NCBI GenBank assembly: GCA_913061345.1
Contig: CAJXTZ010000013.1
Coordinates: 1-42,550 of the forward strand
Length of the DNA: 42,550 nt
Source of the DNA: an uncultured Erythrobacter sp.
Lineage (GTDB): Bacteria > Pseudomonadota > Alphaproteobacteria > Sphingomonadales > Sphingomonadaceae
Reading direction: 5' to 3'
Shown here: positions 27,067-36,623 of the stretch, in pieces
How the letters are laid out: each line of letters starts with the position of its first letter
Numbering within the stretch: the first letter of the stretch is position 1
The notes under the pieces: model-generated
The model's input: only the letters and a program-made list of their open reading frames with translations
Database searches by the model: none
What the model was told of the DNA's origin: nothing
Position numbers and translations under genes: made by a program

Positions 27067-27729
27067 ATGCTGACGGGTCTTTGGCCCGCGCCTTCCGGCT
27101 ACGGGGAATATGCGATCAGTTTCGACCGCAAGCGGCCACGCCGATTGCTGGTGATTCGCGCTCTCTTCGATGAGGGCAACAAGATGCGGCACTTCACGGT
27201 CGAACTGCTGCGGCGACTGGACAAGGCCGGTATCGACTGCTTCCTTCCAGACCTGCCAGGCACGAATGAAAGCCTCGAAAATCTCGAAGTCCAGACGTTA
27301 AATAGCTGGCAAGCCGCGATGAATGCTGCGGCCGACCATTTTTCCGCCACGCATGTCCTGGCCATCCGTGGCGGCGCGCTGATCGCCCCCGCCCATCTTC
27401 CCAACGTGCATTATGCCCCGGCATCGGGGGCCACTTTGTTGCGGGCAATGCTGCGCGCGCAGGTTATCGTCGCCAGCGAGGCAGGCCGCAAGGAGACGCG
27501 CGATGCGCTGTTTGCACGGGGAGCGGAGGATGGCCTGCGGCTTGCGGGATACCATATTGGCGCGCAGATGATTTCGGCACTTGAAACCGCTGCCTTGACG
27601 CATGACGATGCCATCGAGATTGCGCAAGGCGATGTTGGCGGCGGTGGCCTCTGGCTACGAGCGGAACCCGGCCACGATGCCGTCCAGGCCGATGCACTTG
27701 CCAACCTTGTTGCGGACCGGGTTAAGTGA
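27067..27729 (+). CDS. Exosortase A system-associated hydrolase 2 (alpha/beta fold)
   Basis: A 220-residue protein resembling the second hydrolase of the exosortase A cassette (TIGR03101-like), with RALFDEGNKMRHF near residue 31 and FLPDLPGTNES at 59-69. Where an alpha/beta hydrolase carries its Gly-X-Ser-X-Gly elbow, this protein has AIRGG (99-103), with Arg101 at the nucleophile place, so classical serine hydrolysis looks impossible. It may be a non-hydrolytic acyl-binding or structural partner. It starts 6 bases after the ACP stop and overlaps hydrolase 1 as GTGA. Confidence 0.8.
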   Translation: MLTGLWPAPSGYGEYAISFDRKRPRRLLVIRALFDEGNKMRHFTVELLRRLDKAGIDCFLPDLPGTNESLENLEVQTLNSWQAAMNAAADHFSATHVLAIRGGALIAPAHLPNVHYAPASGATLLRAMLRAQVIVASEAGRKETRDALFARGAEDGLRLAGYHIGAQMISALETAALTHDDAIEIAQGDVGGGGLWLRAEPGHDAVQADALANLVADRVK

Positions 27730-28508
27730 CCCGGCGCCACCTGACATTCTCTTGCGACGGCGAAACGCTGGTTGGCACACTGGACGAAGCTGGCGCAGGA
27801 ACGGGATTGCTGATTGTGAGCGGAGGGAGCGAACCGCGTAATGGAGCCTTTGCCGGACACGCCCGACTCGCCACACGCATACGCACCCGCGGCTATCCAG
27901 TTTTTCGATTCGACCGACGAGGCGTCGGCGACAGCAGCGGTGTCGACGCAGGTTTCAGGCACTCGCAAGCAGATATCACCGCTGCGATCGCGCAATTTCG
28001 CCGTGAATGCCCGTGGATGCACCGCATCGTCGCATTCGGAAATTGCGATGGCGCCGCGGCGTTGATGCTGGGTGAAGGTTTCGGCCTCCATGCCCTGGCC
28101 TTGGCCAATCCATGGACTTTTGATGATGGGCATTCGCAGGAAACGCCATCGGAAGCGATCAAGGCGCGTTACGTAGAAAAGCTGCGTAATCCCCGTGAAC
28201 TGGGGCGGCTGTTGACCGGGAAGGTTTCGCTTGCTGGCGTCGCACGAAGCCTGAAACAAGTGGTTGCGGGCGAGAACAGCACCAGCGACCTGGGAATGGC
28301 GTTGTCGGAAAGCCTTTCGCACTTTGATGGAGATTTTCGTATCCTGCTGGCTGGTCGTGATCGCACTGCGCAGGCCTTCCGCACGAATTATCCTCTTGGT
28401 GATGAACCCATCCTTGTCTGCGAGGAAGCAGACCATGCGTTCAGCGATCCGCTCAACCATAGCTGGCTGGAAGACCAGATCGTCTCGCTGATGGAAACGG
28501 ATGCTTAG
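27726..28508 (+). CDS. Exosortase A system-associated hydrolase 1 (alpha/beta fold, Cys nucleophile)
   Basis: A 260-residue alpha/beta hydrolase (TIGR03100-like). Visible parts are the oxyanion region VSGGSEPRNGAFAGH, the turn RFDRRGVGDS, a nucleophile elbow GNCDG with Cys107, and a C-terminal EEADHAFSDP giving His237. A Cys nucleophile recalls dienelactone hydrolase-like enzymes and suits thioester or lactone chemistry, perhaps releasing wrongly loaded acyl groups from the carrier protein; this role is inference. The start is GTG, coupled to hydrolase 2. The 3' end overlaps the opposing methyltransferase gene by four bases. Confidence 0.88.
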   Translation: MTRRHLTFSCDGETLVGTLDEAGAGTGLLIVSGGSEPRNGAFAGHARLATRIRTRGYPVFRFDRRGVGDSSGVDAGFRHSQADITAAIAQFRRECPWMHRIVAFGNCDGAAALMLGEGFGLHALALANPWTFDDGHSQETPSEAIKARYVEKLRNPRELGRLLTGKVSLAGVARSLKQVVAGENSTSDLGMALSESLSHFDGDFRILLAGRDRTAQAFRTNYPLGDEPILVCEEADHAFSDPLNHSWLEDQIVSLMETDA

Positions 28509-29701
28509 CGAACGAACAGGCTGGCCAGTTCCACATGGGTTGACCAGCGAAACTGTCCCACGGGGCGTAGCTCTGCCAGCTTGTAGCCTGCATCCTTTAA
28601 TTGCGCCGCATCGCGCGCCCAACTGGAGGGGTTGCAACTGATATAGACGACGCGCTCGACATCGCTGCTGGCGATCTGTTCAATCTGCGCGCGCGCCCCT
28701 GCCTGCGGCGGATCGAGGATGACGGCATCGAAGTTTCGCAGCTCTTCGGCTCGCAGCGGATTGCGAAAGAGATCGCGATGCGCGCATTCGATGCGTTGCT
28801 GCTGGCGGTTGGCGACGTTGCGCAACGCTGCAATCGCGGACGCATCCGCTTCCGCAGCAAGAACGTGCGCGGCTTCCGATAGCGACAGCGCAAAGGTGCC
28901 GAGCCCGGCAAACAGGTCCGCCACGCGCACAGCCCCAGTCAACCAGTCGCGGCATGCCGCCACCAGCGTCGCTTCGCCATGGTCCGTGGCTTGCAAGAAC
29001 CCACCGGGAGGAAAAGCCACCGGAACGCCGCCCAGAGTAACGGTTACAGGTTCCGGTTCCCAGAAGTTTTCGGCACCATAGCCATGGTCCAGCGTCATGC
29101 GCGCAAGGTTCTGGTCGCGGCAGAAATCCAGAAGCGTTTCGGTCTGTTCCAGCCCTTCCGGCGTAAAACCGCCGATATTCAGATCAACGCCCTGATCGAC
29201 CCGAGTCATCTCTATCCCGATGGCGTATCGGCCCTTCAACCGGGCAAGATAGCCACGCAGTGCTGTGACCACGGTAAACAACTGCGAATGCAGCACGTGG
29301 CACTCCTGTATATCCACGACCTTGTGCGATCCCCCCTGTGTGAAACCGACAAGCGGACGACCGCCGCCATTAATCGCACGCAGGCTCGCCCGGCGCCGGG
29401 AGCGTGGTGGAGACATTGCAGGCGGAGCGATAGTGGCTGGCTCCAACCCCTGCGACAGCGCTGCGTAGACCGCGCGGTTGCTCACGAAATCCGATAGCGC
29501 GCTTTCATCGCAATGCTGTAGCTGGCATGCACCGCATGTACCGAAGTGGCGGCACGGCGGGGTTGCGTGATGGGGGCCGTGTTTCAGCGTTCCGTCAGGC
29601 AGGATTGTATCGCCCGGTGCTGCCATGGGGGCATGGTGCCCATCTGCGGTTACGCCATCGCCCTTTGCGGCTATACGGATGATTTCGCTGGTGTCAGTCA
29701 C
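28505..29701 (-). CDS. RNA (uracil-5) methyltransferase, RlmD/TrmA family
   Basis: A 398-residue SAM-dependent RNA methyltransferase that would make m5U in 23S rRNA or tRNA. A reduced TRAM-like start is followed by a [4Fe-4S] site (Cys50, Cys56, Cys59, Cys134), a Rossmann core with DLFAGLGTFAL, LDPPQAGA, and the catalytic Cys356 in YISCNPSSWARDA. It is shorter than E. coli RlmD because of a trimmed N-terminus. The start is GTG at 29701, overlapping the nnr stop as GTGA. Whether the target is U747, U1939 or tRNA U54 cannot be decided from sequence. Confidence 0.9.
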   Translation of the reverse strand: MTDTSEIIRIAAKGDGVTADGHHAPMAAPGDTILPDGTLKHGPHHATPPCRHFGTCGACQLQHCDESALSDFVSNRAVYAALSQGLEPATIAPPAMSPPRSRRRASLRAINGGGRPLVGFTQGGSHKVVDIQECHVLHSQLFTVVTALRGYLARLKGRYAIGIEMTRVDQGVDLNIGGFTPEGLEQTETLLDFCRDQNLARMTLDHGYGAENFWEPEPVTVTLGGVPVAFPPGGFLQATDHGEATLVAACRDWLTGAVRVADLFAGLGTFALSLSEAAHVLAAEADASAIAALRNVANRQQQRIECAHRDLFRNPLRAEELRNFDAVILDPPQAGARAQIEQIASSDVERVVYISCNPSSWARDAAQLKDAGYKLAELRPVGQFRWSTHVELASLFVR

Positions 29702-31092
29702 AGGAAGGCCGCGTATGCCCTTGGCAACGCCTCAACAAGATCGCTTGCGGAAAATGGCGGGACTGCAAGCGTCGCGGCCTCGGCATGAAGGAACACAGCT
29801 TCCCGCGCCGCGTCGAACGGAGAACGTCCGGTAGCAACCCGGCTCGCGGCAATTCCTCCGAGTACGTCCCCCGTGCCTGCGGTGGACAACCATGGCGATG
29901 TGGTCGGAAAGAACAACGTGCCCTCACGACCGACGAGGATATTGTCCGGCCCCTTGGCAAGGATCGTCAGCCCGGTGGCATCGTGTACCGCCTTGGCCTG
30001 TTCCAGCTTGCTGTCGGCTTCGATGTCAAAAGCCTGGCACATGGCCGCCAGTTCTCCGGCGTGGGGTGTTGCAAGGTATCGATCTGTATTGCCATCGAGC
30101 ATATCTGGCCCAAGCAGAATCAGCGCATCAGCATCGATGACAAGCGCAGCTTTCGAAGTTAGCGTCTGCCGTAGCTTTTCCCTTGCCGGGTCTTCTCGCC
30201 CAAGACCAGGGCCGATCAGAACGGCACCAAGCCGGTCATCACCAAGAGGGCCGGAAATATTCTCGTCCTCGACCAGTACGATGTCGGCGGGCAGATCGGG
30301 GTGCGAATGCGGCGTCAGCAGTTTGACGTAGCCCGCGCCCGCATGCTGTGCAGCGCGCGCGGCGAGGACGGCAGCGCCCGGCATTTCACCGCCGACAACA
30401 GCCACAAGGCCGCGCGAATATTTGTGCGCATCGGCTGAGGGCGTATTCAACTGCGGTCGCTGGGCCAACCCCACCGCACCCTCCACTTTACCGACACCGA
30501 TATCGACAAGTTGGCGCGATCCCATTTTCGCAGACGCTGGCATCAGCCAATGCGCGCGCTTCCATGCGCCGAGGGCCAGCGTAAGATCGTAGACGGGTAA
30601 GCCTGCACTCAATTGCTCGCCATTGTTGCTGTCGACGCCACTCGGCAGGTCCACCGCGATGGAGGTTCGATGCGCATCCGATAGCTTGGCAAGCCGGGCG
30701 TGCAAATCGTCCGACAAGGGGCGGCCGAGGCCCGTTCCGAAAAGGCAATCCACGAAAACCTCACCACGCGCGAAATCGACAGGCTCGCCCGCCCACTTTG
30801 TGCGCGCGGTTTTGGCCGCATCCGTTTTCGGCGCAATCGGCGCGACCACCGAAACGGAGATACCGCGCTGCGCCAGAATGCGCGCGATGACGTAGCCATC
30901 GCCGCCGTTGTTGCCCGGTCCGCAAAGAACCGTAACAGGGCGTCCGGCAGCCAGTCGCCACGCCCAGTCCGCCGCACCAGCACCTGCGAGCTCCATCAGG
31001 CTTTCTACAGTCTCGCCATTATCGAGCAATTTCTGCTCGGCCGCCTGCATTTGTGCCGCGGTGAGGATTTGCGTCGGTTCCTGTTCCTTCAT
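29698..31092 (-). CDS. nnr: Bifunctional NAD(P)H-hydrate epimerase / ADP-dependent dehydratase
   Basis: This enzyme repairs damaged (hydrated) NADH and NADPH in the cytoplasm. The N-terminal YjeF_N epimerase domain (about 1-215) has GPGNNGGDGY and AVDLPSGVDSNNG; the C-terminal ribokinase-like dehydratase domain (about 225-464) has TPHAGE and STAGTGDVLGG. Its length of 464 is slightly short for the fused family (about 480-500). Its ATG directly abuts the stop of the upstream lipoprotein gene, and the methyltransferase gene overlaps its end. Confidence 0.94.
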   Translation of the reverse strand: MKEQEPTQILTAAQMQAAEQKLLDNGETVESLMELAGAGAADWAWRLAAGRPVTVLCGPGNNGGDGYVIARILAQRGISVSVVAPIAPKTDAAKTARTKWAGEPVDFARGEVFVDCLFGTGLGRPLSDDLHARLAKLSDAHRTSIAVDLPSGVDSNNGEQLSAGLPVYDLTLALGAWKRAHWLMPASAKMGSRQLVDIGVGKVEGAVGLAQRPQLNTPSADAHKYSRGLVAVVGGEMPGAAVLAARAAQHAGAGYVKLLTPHSHPDLPADIVLVEDENISGPLGDDRLGAVLIGPGLGREDPAREKLRQTLTSKAALVIDADALILLGPDMLDGNTDRYLATPHAGELAAMCQAFDIEADSKLEQAKAVHDATGLTILAKGPDNILVGREGTLFFPTTSPWLSTAGTGDVLGGIAASRVATGRSPFDAAREAVFLHAEAATLAVPPFSASDLVEALPRAYAAFL

Positions 31093-31440
31093 CTACGAAA
31101 CCGGCAGGTGATACCGGTCAGAACCCACCCGCACCTCCACATAGCCCCCGCGATCCGTCACTTCGGCAGCTTGCGCTCCGGCGGCGGTAATCAGGCCACG
31201 ACCCGGCACGCCCAGTTCGAACCGGCGAAAAGCCCCGTCGGGATGACGTACGACGATGAAATCCGCGCCGTCCCGCTGAACGCGTTCCATGCTGCAATCG
31301 CGGCCAAACCCACCGGCCCCGTTCAGGGAGCAGTCGATCATCGTCCCGCCCGTATCCGCTCGCGCGCTCGCTTCGCTGGTGTCATCGCAGCCAGAGGCAA
31401 GAAGCAGGGCCAGGCAAAAGGTTGATAGCTTCGCGGTCAC
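31093..31440 (-). CDS. Small hypothetical lipoprotein
   Basis: A 115-residue protein with a signal peptide ending in a lipobox LASGC, so it is probably lipid-anchored in the periplasm. Two further cysteines (DCS and DCSME) about 12 residues apart might form a disulfide. The remainder is beta-rich (FRRFELGVPGRGL, YVEVRVGSDRYHL). I recognise no family. The start is GTG at 31440, overlapping the ilvD stop by one base (TAGTG), and its own stop abuts the nnr start. Confidence 0.75.
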   Translation of the reverse strand: MTAKLSTFCLALLLASGCDDTSEASARADTGGTMIDCSLNGAGGFGRDCSMERVQRDGADFIVVRHPDGAFRRFELGVPGRGLITAAGAQAAEVTDRGGYVEVRVGSDRYHLPVS

Positions 31441-33302
31441 TACCTCGAGCCTTTCACAACCTGACTGACATCGCGCACGGCGCCCTTGGCTGCGCTGGTG
31501 GTCATGGCCGCATAGGCCTGGAGCGCAGGCGTGATACGGCGAGTGCGCTTGCTCACAGGCTGCCAGGCGTCATCGCCTTTTTCTTCCATGGCAGCGCGGC
31601 GATGGGCCAATACGTCTTCGCTCACGGAAAGGTTAATCGTGCGGCCGGGGATGTCGATCTTGATCACATCCCCGTTTTCCACCAGCGCGATTGCTCCGCC
31701 CTCGCCCGCTTCTGGGGAGGCATGGCCGATTGATAGGCCCGATGTACCGCCAGAGAATCGCCCGTCGGTCAGCAAGGCGCATTGCGCACCCAGGCCTTTC
31801 GATTTCAAATAGCTGGTGGGATACAACATTTCCTGCATCCCGGGCCCGCCCTTGGGGCCTTCGTAGCGTATGACCACCACGTCGCCCGCCTGCACCTCGT
31901 CACTCAAAATACCGGTAACGGCATCGTCCTGGCTTTCGTATACCCGCGCGGGACCGGTGAATTTCAGGATGCTCTCGTCAACGCCCGCCGTTTTCACAAT
32001 GCAGCCATCGCGAGCGATGTTACCGTAGAGCACGGCAAGGCCACCATCCTGCGAAAAGGCATTGTCGGCGCTGCGTATTACGCCACTTTCGCGGTCCAGA
32101 TCTAGTGCCTCCCACCGGCGCGACTGGCTGAAAGCGGTCTGCGTAGGCACGCCGCCCGGGGCGGCCTTGTAGAACTCGTGCACTTTCGGATTTCCGGTGC
32201 GCGATATATCCCAGTCGTCCAACGCATCGCCCATGGTGGGGCTGTGTACGGTGGGAAGCGCGGTGTGCAGAAGACCGGCGCGGTCCAGCTGGCCGAGGAT
32301 CGCCATTATCCCCCCTGCACGGTGGACATCCTCCATATGTACGTCGCTTTTTGCCGGGGCGACCTTCGACAGGCACGGCACCTTGCGGCTCAGCTTGTCG
32401 ATATCGGCCATGGTAAAGTCCACGCCTGCCTCGTGCGCGGCGGCCAGCAGGTGGAGCACAGTGTTGGTGGAGCCGCCCATGGCAATGTCCAGGCTCATGG
32501 CGTTCTCGAAAGCCTCGAAAGAGGCGATGGATCGCGGCAAGACGCTGGCGTCGTCTTCCTCGTAATAACGTTTCGCCAGCGCAACGACGAGGCGACCTGC
32601 CCTTTCGAACAGCCCCTGCCGGTCCGAGTGGGTGGCCAATTGCGAACCATTGCCCGGTAAGGAAAGGCCCAGCGCTTCGGTCAGACAATTCATCGAATTG
32701 GCGGTGAACATGCCGCTGCACGATCCGCAGGTCGGACAGGCTGAGCGTTCGATATCGAGCACTTCCTCATCCGAATAGCTTTCGTCCGCTGCGGCAACCA
32801 TGGCATCGACAAGGTCCAGCGCCACTTCCTTGCCTTTCAACACCACCTTGCCGGCCTCCATCGGGCCGCCACTGACAAAAACCACTGGCACGTTCAACCG
32901 CATGGCTGCCATCAGCATTCCGGGCGTGATCTTGTCGCAGTTGGAAATGCACACCATCGCATCTGCGCAGTGTGCGTTGACCATGTATTCCACGCTGTCC
33001 GCGATCAGATCGCGGCTCGGCAACGAGTAGAGCATGCCGTCGTGACCCATGGCGATGCCATCATCGACGGCTATGGTATTGAATTCCTTGGCGACGCCGC
33101 CTGCTTTCTCTATTTCACGGGCGACCAGCTGGCCAAGATCCTTGAGGTGGACATGGCCGGGCACGAACTGGGTGAAGGAATTGACCACGGCAATGATCGG
33201 TTTGCCGAAATCACCATCCTTCATACCGGTAGCGCGCCACAGTCCGCGGGCGCCCGCCATGTTGCGGCCGTGGGTGGAAGTGCGTGAACGATAGTCGGGC
33301 AT
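31440..33302 (-). CDS. ilvD: Dihydroxy-acid dehydratase
   Basis: IlvD catalyses the third step of valine and isoleucine synthesis, dehydrating dihydroxy acids to 2-keto acids. The 620-residue protein aligns along its length with the E. coli-type enzyme as I remember it. Cluster ligands are Cys122 ([11 protein letters not shown]) and Cys195 ([16 protein letters not shown]), and the C-terminal [14 protein letters not shown] is intact. It is probably the catalytic form with an oxygen-sensitive cluster. AGGA lies about 8 bases before the ATG. It sits 90 bases downstream of the N-formylglutamate amidohydrolase gene and may share its transcript. Confidence 0.97.
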   Translation of the reverse strand: MPDYRSRTSTHGRNMAGARGLWRATGMKDGDFGKPIIAVVNSFTQFVPGHVHLKDLGQLVAREIEKAGGVAKEFNTIAVDDGIAMGHDGMLYSLPSRDLIADSVEYMVNAHCADAMVCISNCDKITPGMLMAAMRLNVPVVFVSGGPMEAGKVVLKGKEVALDLVDAMVAAADESYSDEEVLDIERSACPTCGSCSGMFTANSMNCLTEALGLSLPGNGSQLATHSDRQGLFERAGRLVVALAKRYYEEDDASVLPRSIASFEAFENAMSLDIAMGGSTNTVLHLLAAAHEAGVDFTMADIDKLSRKVPCLSKVAPAKSDVHMEDVHRAGGIMAILGQLDRAGLLHTALPTVHSPTMGDALDDWDISRTGNPKVHEFYKAAPGGVPTQTAFSQSRRWEALDLDRESGVIRSADNAFSQDGGLAVLYGNIARDGCIVKTAGVDESILKFTGPARVYESQDDAVTGILSDEVQAGDVVVIRYEGPKGGPGMQEMLYPTSYLKSKGLGAQCALLTDGRFSGGTSGLSIGHASPEAGEGGAIALVENGDVIKIDIPGRTINLSVSEDVLAHRRAAMEEKGDDAWQPVSKRTRRITPALQAYAAMTTSAAKGAVRDVSQVVKGSR

Positions 33303-33392
33303 GGTTGATCCTGATTGAAACTTGAGCGTCGATCCTACAGGAACCGGCGCCGGATCCGAAAGAGGAAATGCTTGGGCCTGGTCAAGCCATGC

Positions 33393-34124
33393 TCATTCAA
33401 AGGTATCGACAGCCAGTTTCACCCGCTCTGCCACGTCGGCGATAATCGCCGCCCAGCGGGCCTGCCCCGTCTCCGTGACGATCAGGTCATTACGAATTTC
33501 GATGGCACAGTATGGGCGGCCCTTTGTTTCCGCATGCCGGTTCATTGTCGCGTTCAGCTGCTTGCCCGAATAGGGCTCGTTATCCCCTACCGTCACACCC
33601 AATTCGCCAAATAGGCGGATGGCATGCTTCGCGGCGCGATCGTCCTCGTTGTAGAGCAAACCGATTTCCCAAGGCCGATCTTGCGAGGGATCGCTTTCCA
33701 GCTCAGGTGTAAAACTGTGAATAGACAGGATGAGCCCAGGATCGACATCGTCCAGCCATCGCTCCAGCGCGAAGTGATAGGGTTGATAGTATTCCTTTAC
33801 CCGCGTTTCGCGATCGGCGCCTATATTGCCGGGCACCAGAATGCCGTCGGTATTCTCAGGGATCAGCGCTTCGTGGTCCTCTTCGCGGTGCATATCGATC
33901 ACCAGGCGGCTGATATCGCTCAGGAATGCACCGATGCCATGGCGCCGTGCCAGCCGCTCGCACACGCCGCCGGCCCCAATGTCGTAACCGACATGCTTGT
34001 CGAGCGTCTGTGCCGCTATGCCCAGTTCGATGCCGTCAGGAACCCGGTTGCTGGCATGGTCGCACACCGCAACGATACCTCCGGGCCTGCCCTCGCCGAT
34101 GTGGCGGAAGACCGTCTCGCTCAT
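33393..34124 (-). CDS. N-formylglutamate amidohydrolase family protein
   Basis: A 243-residue zinc-dependent member of the FGase family. Recognisable parts are VCDHASNRVP (about 20-29), DIGAGGVCERLARRHGIGAFLSDISRLVIDMHR, SIHSFTPEL and EIRNDLI. The classic role is N-formylglutamate hydrolysis in histidine breakdown, but no hut genes are here, so its job is uncertain. The start at 34124 is supported by AAAGGA and overlaps the ispE stop as ATGA; the frame is open further upstream but lies inside ispE. Confidence 0.88.
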   Translation of the reverse strand: MSETVFRHIGEGRPGGIVAVCDHASNRVPDGIELGIAAQTLDKHVGYDIGAGGVCERLARRHGIGAFLSDISRLVIDMHREEDHEALIPENTDGILVPGNIGADRETRVKEYYQPYHFALERWLDDVDPGLILSIHSFTPELESDPSQDRPWEIGLLYNEDDRAAKHAIRLFGELGVTVGDNEPYSGKQLNATMNRHAETKGRPYCAIEIRNDLIVTETGQARWAAIIADVAERVKLAVDTFE

Positions 34125-34945
34125 CGCAATTGTCCTTTCATCTGCCACCAACCGGAATGATCGGATGCCAGCTTTTGCGAGGCCGTATCGCGGTTTTCGG
34201 TAGTTTCATAAAGAGCAAAGCATGTTGCACCAGACCCGGACATTTCGTGCATCCAGGCGTCGGTAGTCTCAAGCGCGCCCAGAACATCGGCGATTTGGGG
34301 ACAGATCGAAATTGCAGGAACGCGCAAATCGTTACGCCCCGCGCTTGCTATTTGACGGGCTGTTCCGCCGGGCAATGGGCCACGATCAATTCCATCCCAT
34401 GCCCTGAATACTGACCCGGTGGGAACCGGGATACGCGGATTGACCAGGAGAACGGCCATTCCCCTCATGTCGTTTTCTGCCGGTTCCAATTCAGTGCCGG
34501 TGCCGCGACCAACGGCCATTTCACTAAGTACGCAGGCCGGCACGTCCGCACCCAATCGCATCGCGCGTTCGTGCCAGTCGTCTGGCAAACCGTAGGCCTC
34601 CTCCACCATTCGGAACACAGCTCCTGCATCGGCGGAGCCACCGCCAAGGCCGGCAGCCACCGGCAGGTTCTTTTCCAGGGACAGATCCAGCCCATCGGGT
34701 CGCGGCAATGCGGCGAGCGCTTGCATAACTATATTGGCGAAGGGATCGTTCAAGGCGCTGGCAAATTCGCCGGTAGTAGTAAGGCGATCTTGCGACCCGG
34801 AATGCGCTGTCAGCCTATCGCCGGTATCGACGAAGGCAAACAGGGTCTCCAGTTCATGGTAGCCATCCTCGCGCCGCTTGCGGACATGCAGCGCGAGGTT
34901 GATCTTGGCGTAGGCTGTTTCGGCAAGCCGCAATGCGCGGCTCAC
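34121..34945 (-). CDS. ispE: 4-diphosphocytidyl-2-C-methyl-D-erythritol kinase
   Basis: IspE phosphorylates CDP-methylerythritol in the non-mevalonate isoprenoid pathway. The 274-residue GHMP kinase has the N-terminal AYAKINLALHV with the substrate lysine, the ATP loop PVAAGLGGGSADAG (about 95-108) and the C-terminal SGSGATCFAL. The start is GTG at 34945, overlapping the etfD stop as GTGA; the longer frame to 34990 lies inside etfD and was rejected. It is coupled on both sides, to etfD and to the amidohydrolase. Confidence 0.95.
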   Translation of the reverse strand: MSRALRLAETAYAKINLALHVRKRREDGYHELETLFAFVDTGDRLTAHSGSQDRLTTTGEFASALNDPFANIVMQALAALPRPDGLDLSLEKNLPVAAGLGGGSADAGAVFRMVEEAYGLPDDWHERAMRLGADVPACVLSEMAVGRGTGTELEPAENDMRGMAVLLVNPRIPVPTGSVFRAWDGIDRGPLPGGTARQIASAGRNDLRVPAISICPQIADVLGALETTDAWMHEMSGSGATCFALYETTENRDTASQKLASDHSGWWQMKGQLR

Positions 34946-36585
34946 ATATTCGGATAGTTGGGCCCGCCGCCACCTTCGGGCGTGGTCCATTCGATGTTCT
35001 GGTTCGGATCCTTGATATCGCAGGTCTTGCAGTGAACGCAGTTCTGCGAGTTGATCACGAACTTCGGCTCCTCACCGGCTTCCTGCACCCATTCGTAAAC
35101 ACCCGCGGGGCAATAGCGTGTGGAAGGTCCGCCATAAACTTCCAGCTCGCTCTCCCGCTGCAATTCCATGTCCTCCACCTTCAGGTGGTTGGGCTGGTCT
35201 TCTGCGTGATTGGTGAAGGAATAGGATACGCTGGTAAGGCGATCAAAACTGATCTTGCCGTCAGGCTTGGGGTAATCGATCGGCTCGTAAAGGTCCGCCC
35301 GCTGCGTTTCGGCGTAGTCGCGGTGATGGCCCATGGAGCCAAGCCCCAGGCCCAGCGTGCGCAGCCACATATCGGCGCCTGCCAATACGGTACCGATATC
35401 ACCGCCGAACTTGGCAACCAGCGGCTGTGCGTTCTGCACCTTTTTCAGTTCCCTGGCGATCCAGCTATCGCGCAGGTTCGCATCGTAATCGCCCAGTTCG
35501 GTATGCTCGCTGCCTGCACCGATCGCCGCAGCGGCGCTTTCCGCCGCCAGCATGCCGCTTTTCATCGCGGTATGACTGCCCTTGATCCGCGGTACGTTCA
35601 CAAAACCTGCTGCGCAGCCGATAAGCGCGCCGCCTGGGAAGGCCAGCTTGGGCACGCTCTGCCAGCCGCCTTCGTTGATGGCACGCGCGCCATAGGCGAC
35701 GCGCGTACCGCCTTCCAGATACTTCAGGATCGCTGGATGGTGCTTCCATCGCTGGAATTCCTGGAACGGGGAGACGTAGGGGTTCTTGTAATCCAGCGCC
35801 GTCACGAAACCGATCGCGATCTGGCCATTGGCCTGGTGATAGAGAAATCCCCCACCCCAGGTATCGCTTTCCGACAGGGGCCAGCCCTGCGTGTGAATCA
35901 CGCGGCCCGGCACGTGCTTGTCTGCGGGAATGTCCCACAACTCCTTGATACCAAGCCCATAGACCTGCGGCTCGCAATCGGCTTCAAGATCGAACTTCGC
36001 TTTCATCTGCTTGGTGAGGTTGCCGCGAGCGCCTTCTGCAAACAGGGTGTATTTTGCGTGGATTTCCATGCCAGGCTGGTAATCGGGCTTGTGCGATCCA
36101 TCGGCGGCAACGCCCATGTCCTGCGTAATAACGCCGATAACGGCCCCATCGTCACCGAACATTACTTCGGAAGCCGGGAAGCCTGGAAATACCATCACGC
36201 CCAGCGCCTCGGCCTGCTCACCCAGCCAACGCGTGAGGTTGCCGAGTGAGCCTGTATAGCAACCATCGTTGCTCATCAGTGGGGGCATCATGGCGTGCGG
36301 CATGTTCGTCTTGCCGGTCTTGCCCAGCATCCAGTGCCAGTTATCCGTGACGGGCGTTTCCGCCATGGGACAGTTCATGGTGCGCCAGTCGGGCAGCAGT
36401 TCATCCAGAGCCTTGGGATCGACGACTGCACCTGAAAGGATATGCGCCCCGATTTCGGACCCTTTCTCCAGCACGACCACCTCAAGATCTTCATTCAACT
36501 GCTTCAGCCGGATCGACGCGGAAAGGCCTGCGACGCCTCCGCCCACGATCACAACATCGACGGGCATCGATTCCCGGTCACTCAT
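34942..36585 (-). CDS. etfD: Electron transfer flavoprotein-ubiquinone oxidoreductase
   Basis: ETF-QO takes electrons from ETF, reduced by acyl-CoA and other dehydrogenases, to ubiquinone at the inner membrane. The 547-residue protein has the FAD motif VDVVIVGGGVAGLSASIRL (N-terminal), a membrane-dipping region, a second flavin motif near IGCAAGFVNVPRIKGSHTAM, and a C-terminal [4Fe-4S] site (CPAGVY, CVHCKTCDIKDP). The start is Met 36585; the adjacent Met at 36588 is also possible, but GAGG is better spaced for 36585. It leads a run of coupled minus-strand genes. Confidence 0.96.
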   Translation of the reverse strand: MSDRESMPVDVVIVGGGVAGLSASIRLKQLNEDLEVVVLEKGSEIGAHILSGAVVDPKALDELLPDWRTMNCPMAETPVTDNWHWMLGKTGKTNMPHAMMPPLMSNDGCYTGSLGNLTRWLGEQAEALGVMVFPGFPASEVMFGDDGAVIGVITQDMGVAADGSHKPDYQPGMEIHAKYTLFAEGARGNLTKQMKAKFDLEADCEPQVYGLGIKELWDIPADKHVPGRVIHTQGWPLSESDTWGGGFLYHQANGQIAIGFVTALDYKNPYVSPFQEFQRWKHHPAILKYLEGGTRVAYGARAINEGGWQSVPKLAFPGGALIGCAAGFVNVPRIKGSHTAMKSGMLAAESAAAAIGAGSEHTELGDYDANLRDSWIARELKKVQNAQPLVAKFGGDIGTVLAGADMWLRTLGLGLGSMGHHRDYAETQRADLYEPIDYPKPDGKISFDRLTSVSYSFTNHAEDQPNHLKVEDMELQRESELEVYGGPSTRYCPAGVYEWVQEAGEEPKFVINSQNCVHCKTCDIKDPNQNIEWTTPEGGGGPNYPNM

Positions 36586-36623
36586 CATTTCGCCTCGTTT
36601 TGCGGAACATCCATCGGTGGGGA

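Noticed and set aside
33344..33353. CCGGCGCCGG palindrome upstream of ilvD
   Set aside because: A ten-base GC palindrome is expected by chance in GC-rich DNA, and nothing else supports an operator.
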